A stretch of DNA of 64,000 nucleotides from Cupriavidus sp. AU9028 (GTDB lineage: Bacteria > Pseudomonadota > Gammaproteobacteria > Burkholderiales > Burkholderiaceae), in contig NZ_JAIMCG010000006.1 in assembly GCF_019795295.1 (NCBI RefSeq), positions 62,001 to 126,000 on the forward strand. The letters are read 5' to 3'. Under the pieces are notes generated by a model that did not search any database, had not been told where the DNA came from, and worked only from the letters and a program-made list of their open reading frames with translations. Made by a program: the position numbers and the translations under genes. Positions 47,835-56,497 of the stretch are shown one piece after another (within the stretch, counting starts at the first letter, position 1; each line of letters begins with the position of its first letter).

Positions 47835-47897
47835 CGGCGGACCAATAACGTGCCCCAGCGCGGCATGGAGGCGACTCAGGGCCGCAAGAGCAAATCG

Positions 47898-48974
47898 TCA
47901 GTTCAACCGCCGCCCCGACGCCGCATCGAACAGATGGACATGCTCGACCCGTGGCCGCAGCCGCAGTGCAGTGCCGGGACGCGCATCCACGCGATCGCGG
48001 AAGGCCGCGACCACGGGGTGGGCGCCCAGCGTCGCGGCAATCAGGGTCTCGGAGCCGGTCGGCTCCACCACCACGACGCCCGCCTCGAGGGCGCCGCCCT
48101 CCCCGCCCTCCCCGACCGTGAAATGCTCCGGCCGCAGGCCGTACAGGACCTCATGCCCGTGCGCCGTCTCGGGGACGCTGCCGAGCGGCAGCCGCAGCCC
48201 GTCGTCGGTCAGGATAGCCGGCGTACCATCGCGTTGCACGCGCCCGCGGATGAAGTTCATCGCCGGCGAGCCGATGAAGCCGGCGACAAAGGCGTTGCGT
48301 GGCCGGTCGTAGAGCTCCAGCGGCGCGCCGGATTGCTCCACGACTCCGTCCTTGAGCACGACGATGCGGTCGGCCATGGTCATCGCCTCGACCTGGTCGT
48401 GGGTGACATAGAGCGTGGTGGTCCCCAGCCGCTGGTGCAACGCCTTGATCTCGGTGCGCATCTGCACGCGCAGCTTGGCGTCGAGATTGGATAGCGGCTC
48501 GTCGAACAGGAACGCGTGCGGCTGACGCACGATGGCGCGTCCCATGGCGACGCGCTGGCGCTGCCCGCCAGACAGGCGGCGCGGCGTACGATCGAGCAAG
48601 GCGTCGAGGCCCAGCGTCCGCGCGACCTCCTGTACGCGCTGCTCGATCTCAGCCCGCGCCAGCCCTTGCAGCTTCAGCGCGAAGCCTAGATTCTGCGCCA
48701 CCGTCATGTGGGGATACAACGCATAGTTCTGGAACACCATGGCGATATTGCGCTCGCGCGGCGCGACGTCGTTGATCACGCGATCGCCAAGACGGATCTC
48801 GCCGCCGCTGATCGGTTCGAGTCCGGCCACCATGCGCAGCAGCGTGGATTTGCCGCAGCCGGACGGTCCCACCAGCGCGACAAACTCGCCATCGCCGATA
48901 TCGATCGACAGGTCGTGAATGACATCGGTGCTGCCGTAGGCCTTGCGCAGATGTCGCAGAGAGATGGAAGCCAT
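47898..48974 (-). CDS. Sugar-type ABC transporter ATP-binding protein (UgpC/MalK family)
   Basis: This is a 358-residue ATPase. It shows Walker A GPSGCGKST, Q-loop MVFQNYALYPHMTV, signature LSGGQRQR, Walker B FLFDEPLSNLDAKLR and switch His in VTHDQVEAMT. The C-terminal TOBE/MalK regulatory extension is marked by GSPAMNFIRGRV and GLRPEHF. The ATG at 48974 is chosen; the longer frame is a shadow of the permease. It is the last gene of a minus-strand importer operon with a dioxygenase at its head. Confidence 0.94.
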   Translation of the reverse strand: MASISLRHLRKAYGSTDVIHDLSIDIGDGEFVALVGPSGCGKSTLLRMVAGLEPISGGEIRLGDRVINDVAPRERNIAMVFQNYALYPHMTVAQNLGFALKLQGLARAEIEQRVQEVARTLGLDALLDRTPRRLSGGQRQRVAMGRAIVRQPHAFLFDEPLSNLDAKLRVQMRTEIKALHQRLGTTTLYVTHDQVEAMTMADRIVVLKDGVVEQSGAPLELYDRPRNAFVAGFIGSPAMNFIRGRVQRDGTPAILTDDGLRLPLGSVPETAHGHEVLYGLRPEHFTVGEGGEGGALEAGVVVVEPTGSETLIAATLGAHPVVAAFRDRVDARPGTALRLRPRVEHVHLFDAASGRRLN

Positions 48975-49006
48975 GAGTCGGTCCAGGTCGAGATGCCAGC
49001 GGGCTG

Positions 49007-49915
49007 TCAGTCCTTGACGCCGCCGGCGGTGAGTCCGCGCACCAGGTATTTGCGCACCAGCAGCGTGAATGCCACCACCGGCAGCATCACCAGCGTGCCG
49101 CCGGCCGCGATCTTCGTCCATTCCCAGCCTTCGTACTGCAGGAAATTGACGATCGCGACCGGGGCAGTGACGGCATTGGTTCGGGTCAGGATCAACGCGT
49201 AGAAGAAGTCGTTCCAGGAGAAGATGAAGCACAGCACGGCGGTCGCCGCCACGCCGGGCGCGGCAAGCGGCAGGGTGACTCGCCAGAATGCCCCCCACAC
49301 GCCGCAGCCGTCGATCCAGGCCGCTTCTTCCAGCGCCGCCGGCACCGCTTCGAAGAAGCCCTGCATCAGCCAGATCACGACGGCCAGGTTGAACGTCAGG
49401 TAGACCAGCGCCAGCCCCCAGACGGTATCGAGCAGCCCGATCCAGCGATACGCGAGGAAGAACGGGATGGTGAACGCAATCGGCGGGGCCATCCGCGTGA
49501 TCAGGATCCACAGGGCTACCCGATGCCGAGAGCGGAAACGCCAGCGTGTCAGCGCATAGGCCGCCGGCACGCCGAACGCCAGCGACAGCAAGGTAGACAG
49601 CGAGCTGACCAGCAGGCTGTTGACGAACGAGCCGGCGAAGTTGCCTTGCAGCAGCGCCTGAAAGGCTTCGAGGGTCGGAGCAAACAGCAGGCTGTCGTCG
49701 AACGCCGCGTCGGCTGGCCGGAAGGCCATCTGTACCAGCCACAGGAAGGGGAACATCAGAACGAGCAGCATCGCCATCGCGAAGGCCACGCGAGCGTGGC
49801 GGCGCATCCAGGCCGGGAGCCGCGCGAGCGACTGCGGGAGCGCTGGCGTGCGGTCCTGGATCGGATGGCGGTCCCGTGGCAACTCCAGCGTGTCAGTCGT
49901 GGCGGTCATGCGCAT
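49007..49915 (-). CDS. ABC transporter permease, carbohydrate type (MalG-like)
   Basis: This is a 302-residue permease with the MalG/CUT1 pattern: N-terminal helix at about 43-65, and the coupling loop LEEAAWIDGCGVWGAFWRVTLPLAAPGVAA near residue 200. It ends in the short tail RKYLVRGLTAGGVKD typical of MalG. It overlaps the partner permease by 23 bp and ends 32 bp before the ATPase. Confidence 0.93.
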   Translation of the reverse strand: MRMTATTDTLELPRDRHPIQDRTPALPQSLARLPAWMRRHARVAFAMAMLLVLMFPFLWLVQMAFRPADAAFDDSLLFAPTLEAFQALLQGNFAGSFVNSLLVSSLSTLLSLAFGVPAAYALTRWRFRSRHRVALWILITRMAPPIAFTIPFFLAYRWIGLLDTVWGLALVYLTFNLAVVIWLMQGFFEAVPAALEEAAWIDGCGVWGAFWRVTLPLAAPGVAATAVLCFIFSWNDFFYALILTRTNAVTAPVAIVNFLQYEGWEWTKIAAGGTLVMLPVVAFTLLVRKYLVRGLTAGGVKD

Positions 49916-50825
49916 CGCTCCCCTTGAGCCGGCTGATGGACCAGCTGATGATGAAGACGGCGGCCAGCATCACCACCGCGATTGCACTGGCATAGCCCCA
50001 GTACGAGAAGTTGAACGCCTGGATGAAGCCGTAGAAGTTGGTGACTTCGGTGACCGTGCCCGGCCCGCCATTGGTCAGCACGTAGATCAGCGGGAAGGCC
50101 TTGAAGCTGTCGATCAGCCGGAACAACGCGCACACCACGAGCACCGGCCGCAGATGCGGCAGCACGATGTAGCGGAACAGCTGCCACCGATTGGCGCCAT
50201 CGATCCGCGCTGCTTCCAGCGGCTCGTCCGGGATCATCTGCAGTGCGGCCAGCACCATCAGCATCGTGAACGGAAACCACTGCCAGGTCTCGGCAACGCT
50301 GATGGCCCACAGCGCGGTATCGGGATTGGCGATCAGCGAGCGTATCGGCAGGCCGATCTGTTCCAGCGCCCGGTGCAGCGGGCTGACATCGGGCGTGTAC
50401 AGGATCTTCCAGATCAGCGCGACCACGATCGGGGGCAGCACCATCGGGATCAGGAAGGCCGACCGGATTGCGGCCAGCACGCGCGAGTTGGCATTCAGCA
50501 ACAGCGCGATCGCCAGGCCAAGCGCCAGTTGCAAGGTCACGCTGGACAGCGACAGGCGCACCTGCACCCAGAGCGAGCCGACGAAGCGGGGGTCGTCGAG
50601 CAGTTGCCGGTAGTTGGCCAGCGGATCGTCGAAGCGAAACGTGCCTACGGGATCAAGCAGGTTCAGCGGCGTCAGGCTGATCAGCAGCAGCGTCACGGCC
50701 GGCACGAGCGTGATGGCGCCCAGAATCAGCAGCGACGGCGCGAGGCCGAACTGGAAGGCGCGGCGGCGCTCTGCCTCCCAGCCAGCCGGCGCACCCGCTC
50801 GCGCGATGAAAACAGAGTCCGCCAT
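49893..50825 (-). CDS. ABC transporter permease, carbohydrate type (MalF-like)
   Basis: This is a 310-residue permease of the CUT1 class: first helix at about 28-52 (APSLLILGAITLVPAVTLLLISL), coupling loop LEAARIDGANRWQLFRYIVLPHLRPVL, and the MalF-type segment PLIYVLTNGGPGTVTEVTNFYGFIQAF. The ATG at 50825 overlaps the binding-protein stop (ATGA), which argues for translational coupling. Confidence 0.93.
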   Translation of the reverse strand: MADSVFIARAGAPAGWEAERRRAFQFGLAPSLLILGAITLVPAVTLLLISLTPLNLLDPVGTFRFDDPLANYRQLLDDPRFVGSLWVQVRLSLSSVTLQLALGLAIALLLNANSRVLAAIRSAFLIPMVLPPIVVALIWKILYTPDVSPLHRALEQIGLPIRSLIANPDTALWAISVAETWQWFPFTMLMVLAALQMIPDEPLEAARIDGANRWQLFRYIVLPHLRPVLVVCALFRLIDSFKAFPLIYVLTNGGPGTVTEVTNFYGFIQAFNFSYWGYASAIAVVMLAAVFIISWSISRLKGSDAHDRHD

Positions 50826-52228
50826 CAGAGCGCCACACCCGCACGCTTGAGTTCCGCGATGGTGGCGGCCTGCGCCTGCTTCATCGCGCCGGCCGCGCTC
50901 TGCTGACCCGAGACGATCAGCTCGATCGCCTTGTTCAGCTGCTGGTCGACCTGTGGGTAGACCGAGACGGTGCGGTATTTCATATGCCCCTGTTTGCCGG
51001 ACAGCTCGATGGAGTCGGTGCATAGCTTGGCGATGTCATACCCATTGACGACCTGCCGCTTGCGGAACACGTCGGCATCGATGTCCGAGCGGCGCGACGG
51101 CGAACCATAGCCGGCAGCGACCGCGCGGCGTGTGATCGTCTTCGAGGTGGCCCAGACGATGAACTGCCAGGCGGCGTCCTTGTTCTTGCTGCCAACCGGA
51201 ATACCGTACCCATGCACCGCGGTCCCCGGAAAACGGCCCGCCGGCCCTTTCGGCACCAGGCCCCATGCCGCGGTCTGCGCGGCCTTGCTGGAGGCGGGGT
51301 CGCCGACCTGCGACAAATAGATCTGACCGAGCGTGCTGAAGTTGCTGCGGCCCGCCTTGAGCGCCTGCACGGCCTGGTCGGGGGTATAGGACACGGCGCC
51401 GTCGGGGCCGAACTCGCGCAGCAATCGGGCGAAGTAGTCCGCCGCGGCGATCGCCTCCGGCGAATCCAGCGTGGGATAAAGGTCGTCCGGCGCCTTGCGG
51501 AATACGTCGCCACCGAAGGCGTGCAGATACGGTGGGAAGGTCCACCCGTAGTGGTTGTCCGTGACGAAGCCGGCTACGCGATCCTTGCGATTGACGGCCT
51601 TCAGCGTCTTGACCAGATCGTCGGTGGTATCCGGATAAGCCAGTCCGGCCGCCTTGACGAGATCGAAGCGCGAGGAAGCACTGATGGTTACCTCGGCGGT
51701 CCAGGGCACGCCGTAGAGCTTGCCATCGCGGCCGGTCTCGGGCGCCCGGGCGCCGGGCAGGAAATCGTCGATGTCGAACTCCGCCGGCGTGCGGCCCGGG
51801 TCTCGGATGAAATCGTCAAGCGGCGTCAGCCAACCGGACCGGATCCAGCGGCTCGAATAGATGAAGGTGACGTTCACCACGTCGAAGCCGGAACCCTTGG
51901 TCGACAGCTCCAGATCGACGCGCTGGTTGTAGACCGGAAAGGATGGGGTGTCGAAGTTGACCTTGATGCCGGTCTGCGCCTCGAACTCCGGCAACCATTG
52001 CCGCAGCAGTTTCTGGTATGGCGCGCTGAACGCGGAGACGTTGAGCACGACGCCGGCGTACTTCTTCGCCCCTTGTGCGAAGGCTGGCGCTCCAAGCACG
52101 GCACCCGCTCCCAGCGCCGCCCCCGCCCGCAGTACGAGGCGGCGGGCGGGATCGGGGACGAGCGCGACGTGATCATGGCGAGGGGACGTGGCGGCCGGGA
52201 TTCCGTCTGTCTTGAACGCAGTGGTCAT
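50825..52228 (-). CDS. ABC transporter substrate-binding protein, SBP_bac_1 type, Tat-like signal
   Basis: This 467-residue binding protein has an N-terminus with a twin-arginine-like motif (DPARRLVLRAGAALGAGAVLGAPAFA, about 27-51) before the mature domain. The SBP_bac_1 features are LPEFEAQTGIKVNFDTPSFPVYNQRVDLEL, DGKLYGVPWTAEVTI and GYGIPVGSKNKDAAWQFIVWATS. It lies 26 bp downstream of the dioxygenase and overlaps the first permease. The class usually binds sugars or polyols, but pairing with a TauD-like enzyme suggests a different organic ligand. Confidence 0.9.
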   Translation of the reverse strand: MTTAFKTDGIPAATSPRHDHVALVPDPARRLVLRAGAALGAGAVLGAPAFAQGAKKYAGVVLNVSAFSAPYQKLLRQWLPEFEAQTGIKVNFDTPSFPVYNQRVDLELSTKGSGFDVVNVTFIYSSRWIRSGWLTPLDDFIRDPGRTPAEFDIDDFLPGARAPETGRDGKLYGVPWTAEVTISASSRFDLVKAAGLAYPDTTDDLVKTLKAVNRKDRVAGFVTDNHYGWTFPPYLHAFGGDVFRKAPDDLYPTLDSPEAIAAADYFARLLREFGPDGAVSYTPDQAVQALKAGRSNFSTLGQIYLSQVGDPASSKAAQTAAWGLVPKGPAGRFPGTAVHGYGIPVGSKNKDAAWQFIVWATSKTITRRAVAAGYGSPSRRSDIDADVFRKRQVVNGYDIAKLCTDSIELSGKQGHMKYRTVSVYPQVDQQLNKAIELIVSGQQSAAGAMKQAQAATIAELKRAGVAL

Positions 52229-52254
52229 ATCCTGTCCTGACGATGTGGCATGAA

Positions 52255-53184
52255 TCACTGCGGGGCGACGGCGGTCCGGTCGACGCTGTGACGTCCGTCG
52301 ATACCGACCGGCACATCGCCGCTGACCGTTACCCGACGCACCACCCGGTGCGCATCGCCGTAGTCGTTCAGGGCATAGTGCTGGGTGGCGCGGTTGTCCC
52401 AGATCGCTACGTCGCCGGCCGTCCAGCGCCAGCGCACGGTGTTTTCCAGCCGGATGACGCGGTTCTGCAGCACGTCCAGCAGATGGCGCGATTCGCTGGT
52501 GGAAAGCCGCGACAGCCGCTTGATGAAGTGCCCCAGCAGCAGCGCGCGTTCGCCGGTTTCGGGGTGGACCCGCACCACGGGATGTTCGGCCTCGATGACG
52601 TTGCGCGTGAAGACGGCGCGGTACTTGCGGCGCCCTTCTGCCTCCTGCTCGCTCGCGCCGTCGCTGGCACGGCTTTCGGCATAATCGTAATCGTTGCCGT
52701 GGACGGCCCACAGCCGGTCCGCGATGGCCTTCAGCTCTTGCGGCAGCGCGTCGTAGGCGGCAACGGTATTGGCCCACACGGTATCGCCACCGACCGGTGG
52801 TAGCACCACCGCCCGCAGGATGCAGACCTTGGGCGGCGCGACCTTGAACGTGACGTCGGTATGCCAGGAATCGGCGCGGCCGCCGTGGCGGGAATCGAGT
52901 TCGAGGAAGGTGGTGCCGTCAGGTGCGGGAACCGTCGGGTGCGATTCGAGCTCGCCCCACAGCCGCCCGAACGCCTGGTGCTCGGCATCGTCCAGATGCT
53001 GCTGCCCGCGCAGGAACAGCACGCGGTATCGCAGCAAGGCGGCCTTCAGCGCAGCAACGGTGCTGGGGTCCAGCGAGCCGGACAGGCGCAGTCCGCGCAC
53101 TTCGGCGCCGATGCGGGGGGAAACCGGAACGATGTCCAGTTCGGTGGACGTGGTTGCAGGGCGATCCTGGATGACGGCGCTCAT
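52255..53184 (-). CDS. TauD/TfdA-family Fe(II)/2-oxoglutarate-dependent dioxygenase
   Basis: This 309-residue enzyme has the facial triad His108-x-Asp110 (DSWHTDVTF) and distal His269 (WDNRATQHYALNDY), with 2-oxoglutarate-binding Arg residues in HRVVRRVTVSGD (280 and 284). It is most like taurine or alkylsulfatase dioxygenases (GAEVRGLRLSG, LRYRVLFLRGQ). Family reactions hydroxylate a carbon next to a sulfonate, sulfate ester or aryl-ether oxygen. The ATG at 53184 is preferred over a longer frame. It heads the sugar-type ABC operon, so the transporter probably imports its substrate. Confidence 0.92.
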   Translation of the reverse strand: MSAVIQDRPATTSTELDIVPVSPRIGAEVRGLRLSGSLDPSTVAALKAALLRYRVLFLRGQQHLDDAEHQAFGRLWGELESHPTVPAPDGTTFLELDSRHGGRADSWHTDVTFKVAPPKVCILRAVVLPPVGGDTVWANTVAAYDALPQELKAIADRLWAVHGNDYDYAESRASDGASEQEAEGRRKYRAVFTRNVIEAEHPVVRVHPETGERALLLGHFIKRLSRLSTSESRHLLDVLQNRVIRLENTVRWRWTAGDVAIWDNRATQHYALNDYGDAHRVVRRVTVSGDVPVGIDGRHSVDRTAVAPQ

Positions 53185-53202
53185 CGCTTCTCCGTGGCAG
53201 TG

Positions 53203-53233
53203 AATGGGACCAGGCAATGGTATGGGTCCCAAT
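53203..53233 (-). promoter_or_regulatory. Dyad upstream of dioxygenase operon
   Basis: The inverted repeat AATGGGACC (53203-53211) / GGTCCCAAT (53225-53233) has one mismatch in 9 and a 13-bp centre, and lies 19 bp upstream of the dioxygenase ATG. The position and shape fit a repressor or activator site controlling the dioxygenase-transporter operon. No regulator gene adjoins it, so the binding protein is unknown. Confidence 0.45.
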
Positions 53234-53292
53234 CCGCCAGCAGAACGAAGCAATTCGTATGTCGATATTCGCCGTCGATGTCGCCCGCCGCG

Positions 53293-54087
53293 CTACAGCA
53301 TATGCGCGAGGAACTCCCGTGTGCGGGGATGCCGCGGTGCGCGGAAAAACTCGTCCGAGGGGGCGCTCTCGACGATGCGGCCCTGGTCCATGAACACCAC
53401 GCGGTGCGCGACCTCGCGTGCGAAGCCCATTTCGTGCGTCACCACGAGCATGGTCATCTGGTCGTCGGCGAGCTGGCGCATGGTGCGCAACACTTCGCCC
53501 GTCAGTTCGGGATCGAGCGCCGAGGTCGGCTCGTCGAACAGCATGATGTCCGGCTCCATCGCCAGCGCCCGCGCAATCGCCACGCGCTGCTTCTGGCCGC
53601 CCGAGAGTCGCGACGGGTAGTTGTCGCGCTTCTCCAGCAGGCCGACCTTGCGCAGCAGCGCCTCGGCGGTCGGCACGATGGCCGCCCGCGCCATGCCCTT
53701 CACCGTCATCGGCGCCTCGATGATGTTCTGCAGCACCGTCATATGCGGGAACAGATTGAAGGACTGGAACACCATGCCCATCTTGCGGCAGATGCGCCGC
53801 ACTTCGGCATCGGGCACATACCGGCTGCGCTGGTCGGGACCCGGCTCGGCCAGCGTCTCGCCCTCGATCTCGATGCTGCCGGCATCGATCGTCTCCAGAT
53901 GGTTCAGGCAACGCAGCAGCGTGCTTTTGCCCGAGCCGGAGGGGCCGATGACGGCGACCACCTCGCCCTTGCGCAGCGTCAGGGATACGCCGTGCAACAC
54001 ACGATTGGCGCCGAACGACTTGACGATGTCGCTGGCGCGGATCATGACCGGGCGGTCCTGCCCTTGCTCATTCATCGTGTGCGGCAT
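53293..54087 (-). CDS. Polar amino-acid ABC transporter ATP-binding protein (GlnQ/HisP type)
   Basis: This is a 264-residue ATPase with Walker A GPSGSGKST, Q-loop MVFQSFNLFPHMTVLQN, signature LSGGQKQR, Walker B IMLFDEPTSALDPE and switch His VVTHEMGFAREVA, all of the amino-acid (PAAT) class. The start at 54087 overlaps the permease by 20 bp; an ATG at 54075 is also possible. It is the last gene of a three-gene importer operon. Confidence 0.93.
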   Translation of the reverse strand: MPHTMNEQGQDRPVMIRASDIVKSFGANRVLHGVSLTLRKGEVVAVIGPSGSGKSTLLRCLNHLETIDAGSIEIEGETLAEPGPDQRSRYVPDAEVRRICRKMGMVFQSFNLFPHMTVLQNIIEAPMTVKGMARAAIVPTAEALLRKVGLLEKRDNYPSRLSGGQKQRVAIARALAMEPDIMLFDEPTSALDPELTGEVLRTMRQLADDQMTMLVVTHEMGFAREVAHRVVFMDQGRIVESAPSDEFFRAPRHPRTREFLAHML

Positions 54088-54721
54088 AGCGTTTTTCCAG
54101 GCTTTGGAACATCCACGTCAACAGCAGCGTCATCAGCAGGTAGAAGGCCGCCGCGACCAGGAACGGCGTGGTGGTGAAGTCGCGCTGCACGATGCCGCGG
54201 GCGGTGCGCAGGATGTCGTTGAGCGCAAGCACGTAGATCAGCGAGGTGTCCTTGACCAGCGTGATGGTCTCGTTGCTGACCGGCGGCAGCACGCGGCGCA
54301 CCATCTGCGGCAGCACTACCCGGCGCATGGTCTGCAGGTAAGTCATGCCCAGCGCCTTGCTCGCTTCATATTGGCCTCGATCCACGGACTGGATGCCGGC
54401 GCGGAAGATCTCGGCAAAGTACGCCGCGTAATTCAAGGCGAAGGCGACCACGGCTGCCGGGAAGTCCGGCAGGCGCACGCCGACCACCGGCAGGAGGGGC
54501 AGCGCGAAATAGACGAAGAGGAGCTGCAGCATCAGCGGCGTGCCGCGCATCAGCCAGATATAGCCGTTGACGGCCACGCTCAGCGGCCGCCATGCCGACA
54601 GGCGCGCCAGCGCCAGCGCCAGGCCAAGTGGCACCGACAGCGCGAGCGTGATGAAAAACAGCGAGAGCGTGATCCGCGCGCCCTGCGCCATCGGTCCCAG
54701 CAGGGAGAGAAGGTAGTCCAT
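54068..54721 (-). CDS. Polar amino-acid ABC transporter permease (HisM/GlnP type)
   Basis: This is a 217-residue permease. PAAT features are ITLSLFFITLALSVPLGLALALARLS, YIWLMRGTPLMLQLLFVYFALP and the coupling segment YEASKALGMTYLQTMRRVVLPQMVRRVLPP. Only one permease gene is present, so the transporter probably works with a homodimeric membrane domain. It is separated from the binding-protein gene by a 10-bp-stem hairpin. Confidence 0.93.
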   Translation of the reverse strand: MDYLLSLLGPMAQGARITLSLFFITLALSVPLGLALALARLSAWRPLSVAVNGYIWLMRGTPLMLQLLFVYFALPLLPVVGVRLPDFPAAVVAFALNYAAYFAEIFRAGIQSVDRGQYEASKALGMTYLQTMRRVVLPQMVRRVLPPVSNETITLVKDTSLIYVLALNDILRTARGIVQRDFTTTPFLVAAAFYLLMTLLLTWMFQSLEKRYAAHDE

Positions 54722-54755
54722 GGATCGAAACCCTACGCGCGGGATCCGGAAACAA

Positions 54756-54779
54756 GCTGCGCCCCTTGCGGGGCGCAGC
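54756..54779 (-). terminator. Intercistronic stem-loop between binding protein and permease
   Basis: This is a perfect 10-bp stem GCTGCGCCCC / GGGGCGCAGC with a 4-base loop, 5 bp after the binding-protein stop and 34 bp before the permease start. On the minus strand it is followed by a T-rich stretch. Such hairpins in importer operons act as partial terminators or 3'-end stabilisers that raise binding-protein output relative to the membrane parts. Confidence 0.7.
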
Positions 54780-54784
54780 GCGGC

Positions 54785-55588
54785 TTACTTGATCAGATTC
54801 GCGCCGAACCACTGCTGCGCGATGCGGGCGGCGGTGCCGTCCTGCTTCATCTCGGCCAGCGTCTTGTCCAGTTGCGCCAGCAGTTCGGTGTCGTCCTTGC
54901 GCAGGCCGACGCCGTAGTCTTCCGTGCCGAAGTTCTCGTCGAGCACGCGGTACTCGCCGGCGCGCTTGCTGACGAGATAACGGCCCACGACCTCGTCGAC
55001 CACGATGGCGTCCAGACGGCCGGCGGACAGATCCATCAGCGCGGTGACGTTATCGCCGAAGGTCTTCAGTTCCTTGATGCTGGCGGCGACCTGCGATTCC
55101 TTGCGGATGGCGTCGACCGCGCTGCTGCCGTCCTGCGCACCGACGATGCGGCCGGCCAGGTCGGCCTTCGCCTTGATCGGCGAGGCGCTACCCACCACGA
55201 TGATCTGGTGGTTGCTCATGTAGGGCGCGGTGAAGCTGATGTTCTTCTTGCGCTCCTCGGTGATGGTCAGGCCGTTCCACAGCACATCGACGCGCTTGCC
55301 GTTCAGTTCGGCTTCCTTGGCGCTCCAGTCGATTGCCTTGAACTCGACCGTCATGCCGAGCCGGCGAGCGGCTTCCTTGGCCATGTCGATATCGAAGCCG
55401 ACGATGTCATTGTTCGCGTCGCGAAAGCCCATCGGCGGGAAATTGTCGTCCAGGCCCACTACTACGGTCTTGGCGGCGGCGGCCGGCGCGCTGGCCGCAT
55501 CGGCCGCTGCAGGAGCTTGTTCGGATTTGCCGCAGGCGGCGCACAGGGCCACGGCGGAGACGATCAGGAGGGCTTTCAGAGATTTCAT
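54785..55588 (-). CDS. Polar amino-acid ABC transporter substrate-binding lipoprotein
   Basis: This is a 267-residue SBP_bac_3 protein. The signal ends at VALCAACGKSE, with Cys19 the likely lipidated residue, followed by an Ala/Pro-rich linker (about 24-40). The binding domain shows VVVGLDDNFPPMGFRDANNDIVGFDIDMAKEAARRLGMTVEFKAIDW, VDVLWNGLTITEERKKNISFTAPYM and GAQDGSSAVDAI. The Asp/Arg contacts typical of amino-acid binding are present. It is the first gene of the operon. Confidence 0.93.
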   Translation of the reverse strand: MKSLKALLIVSAVALCAACGKSEQAPAAADAASAPAAAAKTVVVGLDDNFPPMGFRDANNDIVGFDIDMAKEAARRLGMTVEFKAIDWSAKEAELNGKRVDVLWNGLTITEERKKNISFTAPYMSNHQIIVVGSASPIKAKADLAGRIVGAQDGSSAVDAIRKESQVAASIKELKTFGDNVTALMDLSAGRLDAIVVDEVVGRYLVSKRAGEYRVLDENFGTEDYGVGLRKDDTELLAQLDKTLAEMKQDGTAARIAQQWFGANLIK

Positions 55589-55772
55589 GATGCAAGAGCT
55601 TGGAGGTCCATGGCGCGATCGGAACGGACCGCGCGTCGGCGCCGTCTGGTGGCGGCCAACCTGCCATTATACGAAAGCCTGACCTCCCGCGAGATTGTGG
55701 CGTACAGGCGGCGCTGTGCCGGCATCGGCGGCGATGCCATCAGCCCCCTTCCCTTCTTGCCATTGCCACCGC

Positions 55773-56378
55773 TCAGAGCTGCGACAGATATTGCGGCGTG
55801 ACGTCAAGATAGGACGCGATGCTCTTGCGGGTGATGCGCCCCTCGAGTTCAGGATAGTCGCGCCGGAACGCCGCCAGCTTCTCGCGTGCGTCGGGCAGTC
55901 CGCCCAGTTGGGCGCGCATGGCCTGCTTGTGCAGGTTGTATTCGGCGATGCGCAGCAGGAAGTCGGCCGGCAGCCTGCCTTCCTGTTCGAGCTGGCGCAC
56001 CTGCTGCCAATGGAAACGGAAGGCCATCAGCGGCCGTTCCGCCACCACGAAGGACAGCGCGGGCAAGCCCTGTTCCCCGCGCAGCAGGTCTTCATGCGCG
56101 CCGGCGATCTCGCTTTCTGCCGCAAAGCGCAACGTGACCTCCCGCCCGGCCGAATTGGTAAAGGCGGTGCGGGCTACCCCTTGCGTGAGCCAGAAGAAAT
56201 GGCGCGCCAACTCTCCCTGGCGCTGCAGCAGGCCGCCCTTGGAAAAGGCCACGGGTTCTCCCAATGCAGCGAGTGCCGCCATTGCCCGCGAAAAGCTCTC
56301 CGGATGGATGCGATACCGCTGAACCATCTGCTGCTGGAGGGCCTTGATATCGATCCGGATCGTGGCGGTCTTGGTCAT
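55773..56378 (-). CDS. Crp/Fnr-family transcriptional regulator
   Basis: This 201-residue protein starts at the ATG at 56378, preceded by gaagag. The cyclic-nucleotide-binding-like barrel (about 35-120) shows GEPVAFSKGGLLQRQGELARHFFWLTQGVARTAFTNSAGREVTLRFAAESEIAG. The C-terminal HTH is atypical and short, ending ITRKSIASYLDVTPQYLSQL, which is the recognition-helix region of the Crp family. No Fnr-type Cys cluster is present. It is divergent from the M20 hydrolase, its likely target. Confidence 0.85.
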   Translation of the reverse strand: MTKTATIRIDIKALQQQMVQRYRIHPESFSRAMAALAALGEPVAFSKGGLLQRQGELARHFFWLTQGVARTAFTNSAGREVTLRFAAESEIAGAHEDLLRGEQGLPALSFVVAERPLMAFRFHWQQVRQLEQEGRLPADFLLRIAEYNLHKQAMRAQLGGLPDAREKLAAFRRDYPELEGRITRKSIASYLDVTPQYLSQL

Positions 56379-56497
56379 CTCTTCAGGTAGTTGAATGCCT
56401 GCAGCGAATTTCCATTGTACTGTTTTGACCACTTGTCCCGTCGCCGCGGCAAATGGCAGGCAGATGGGCTTCATCCATCCTCGTCCCGGTAGGCACC

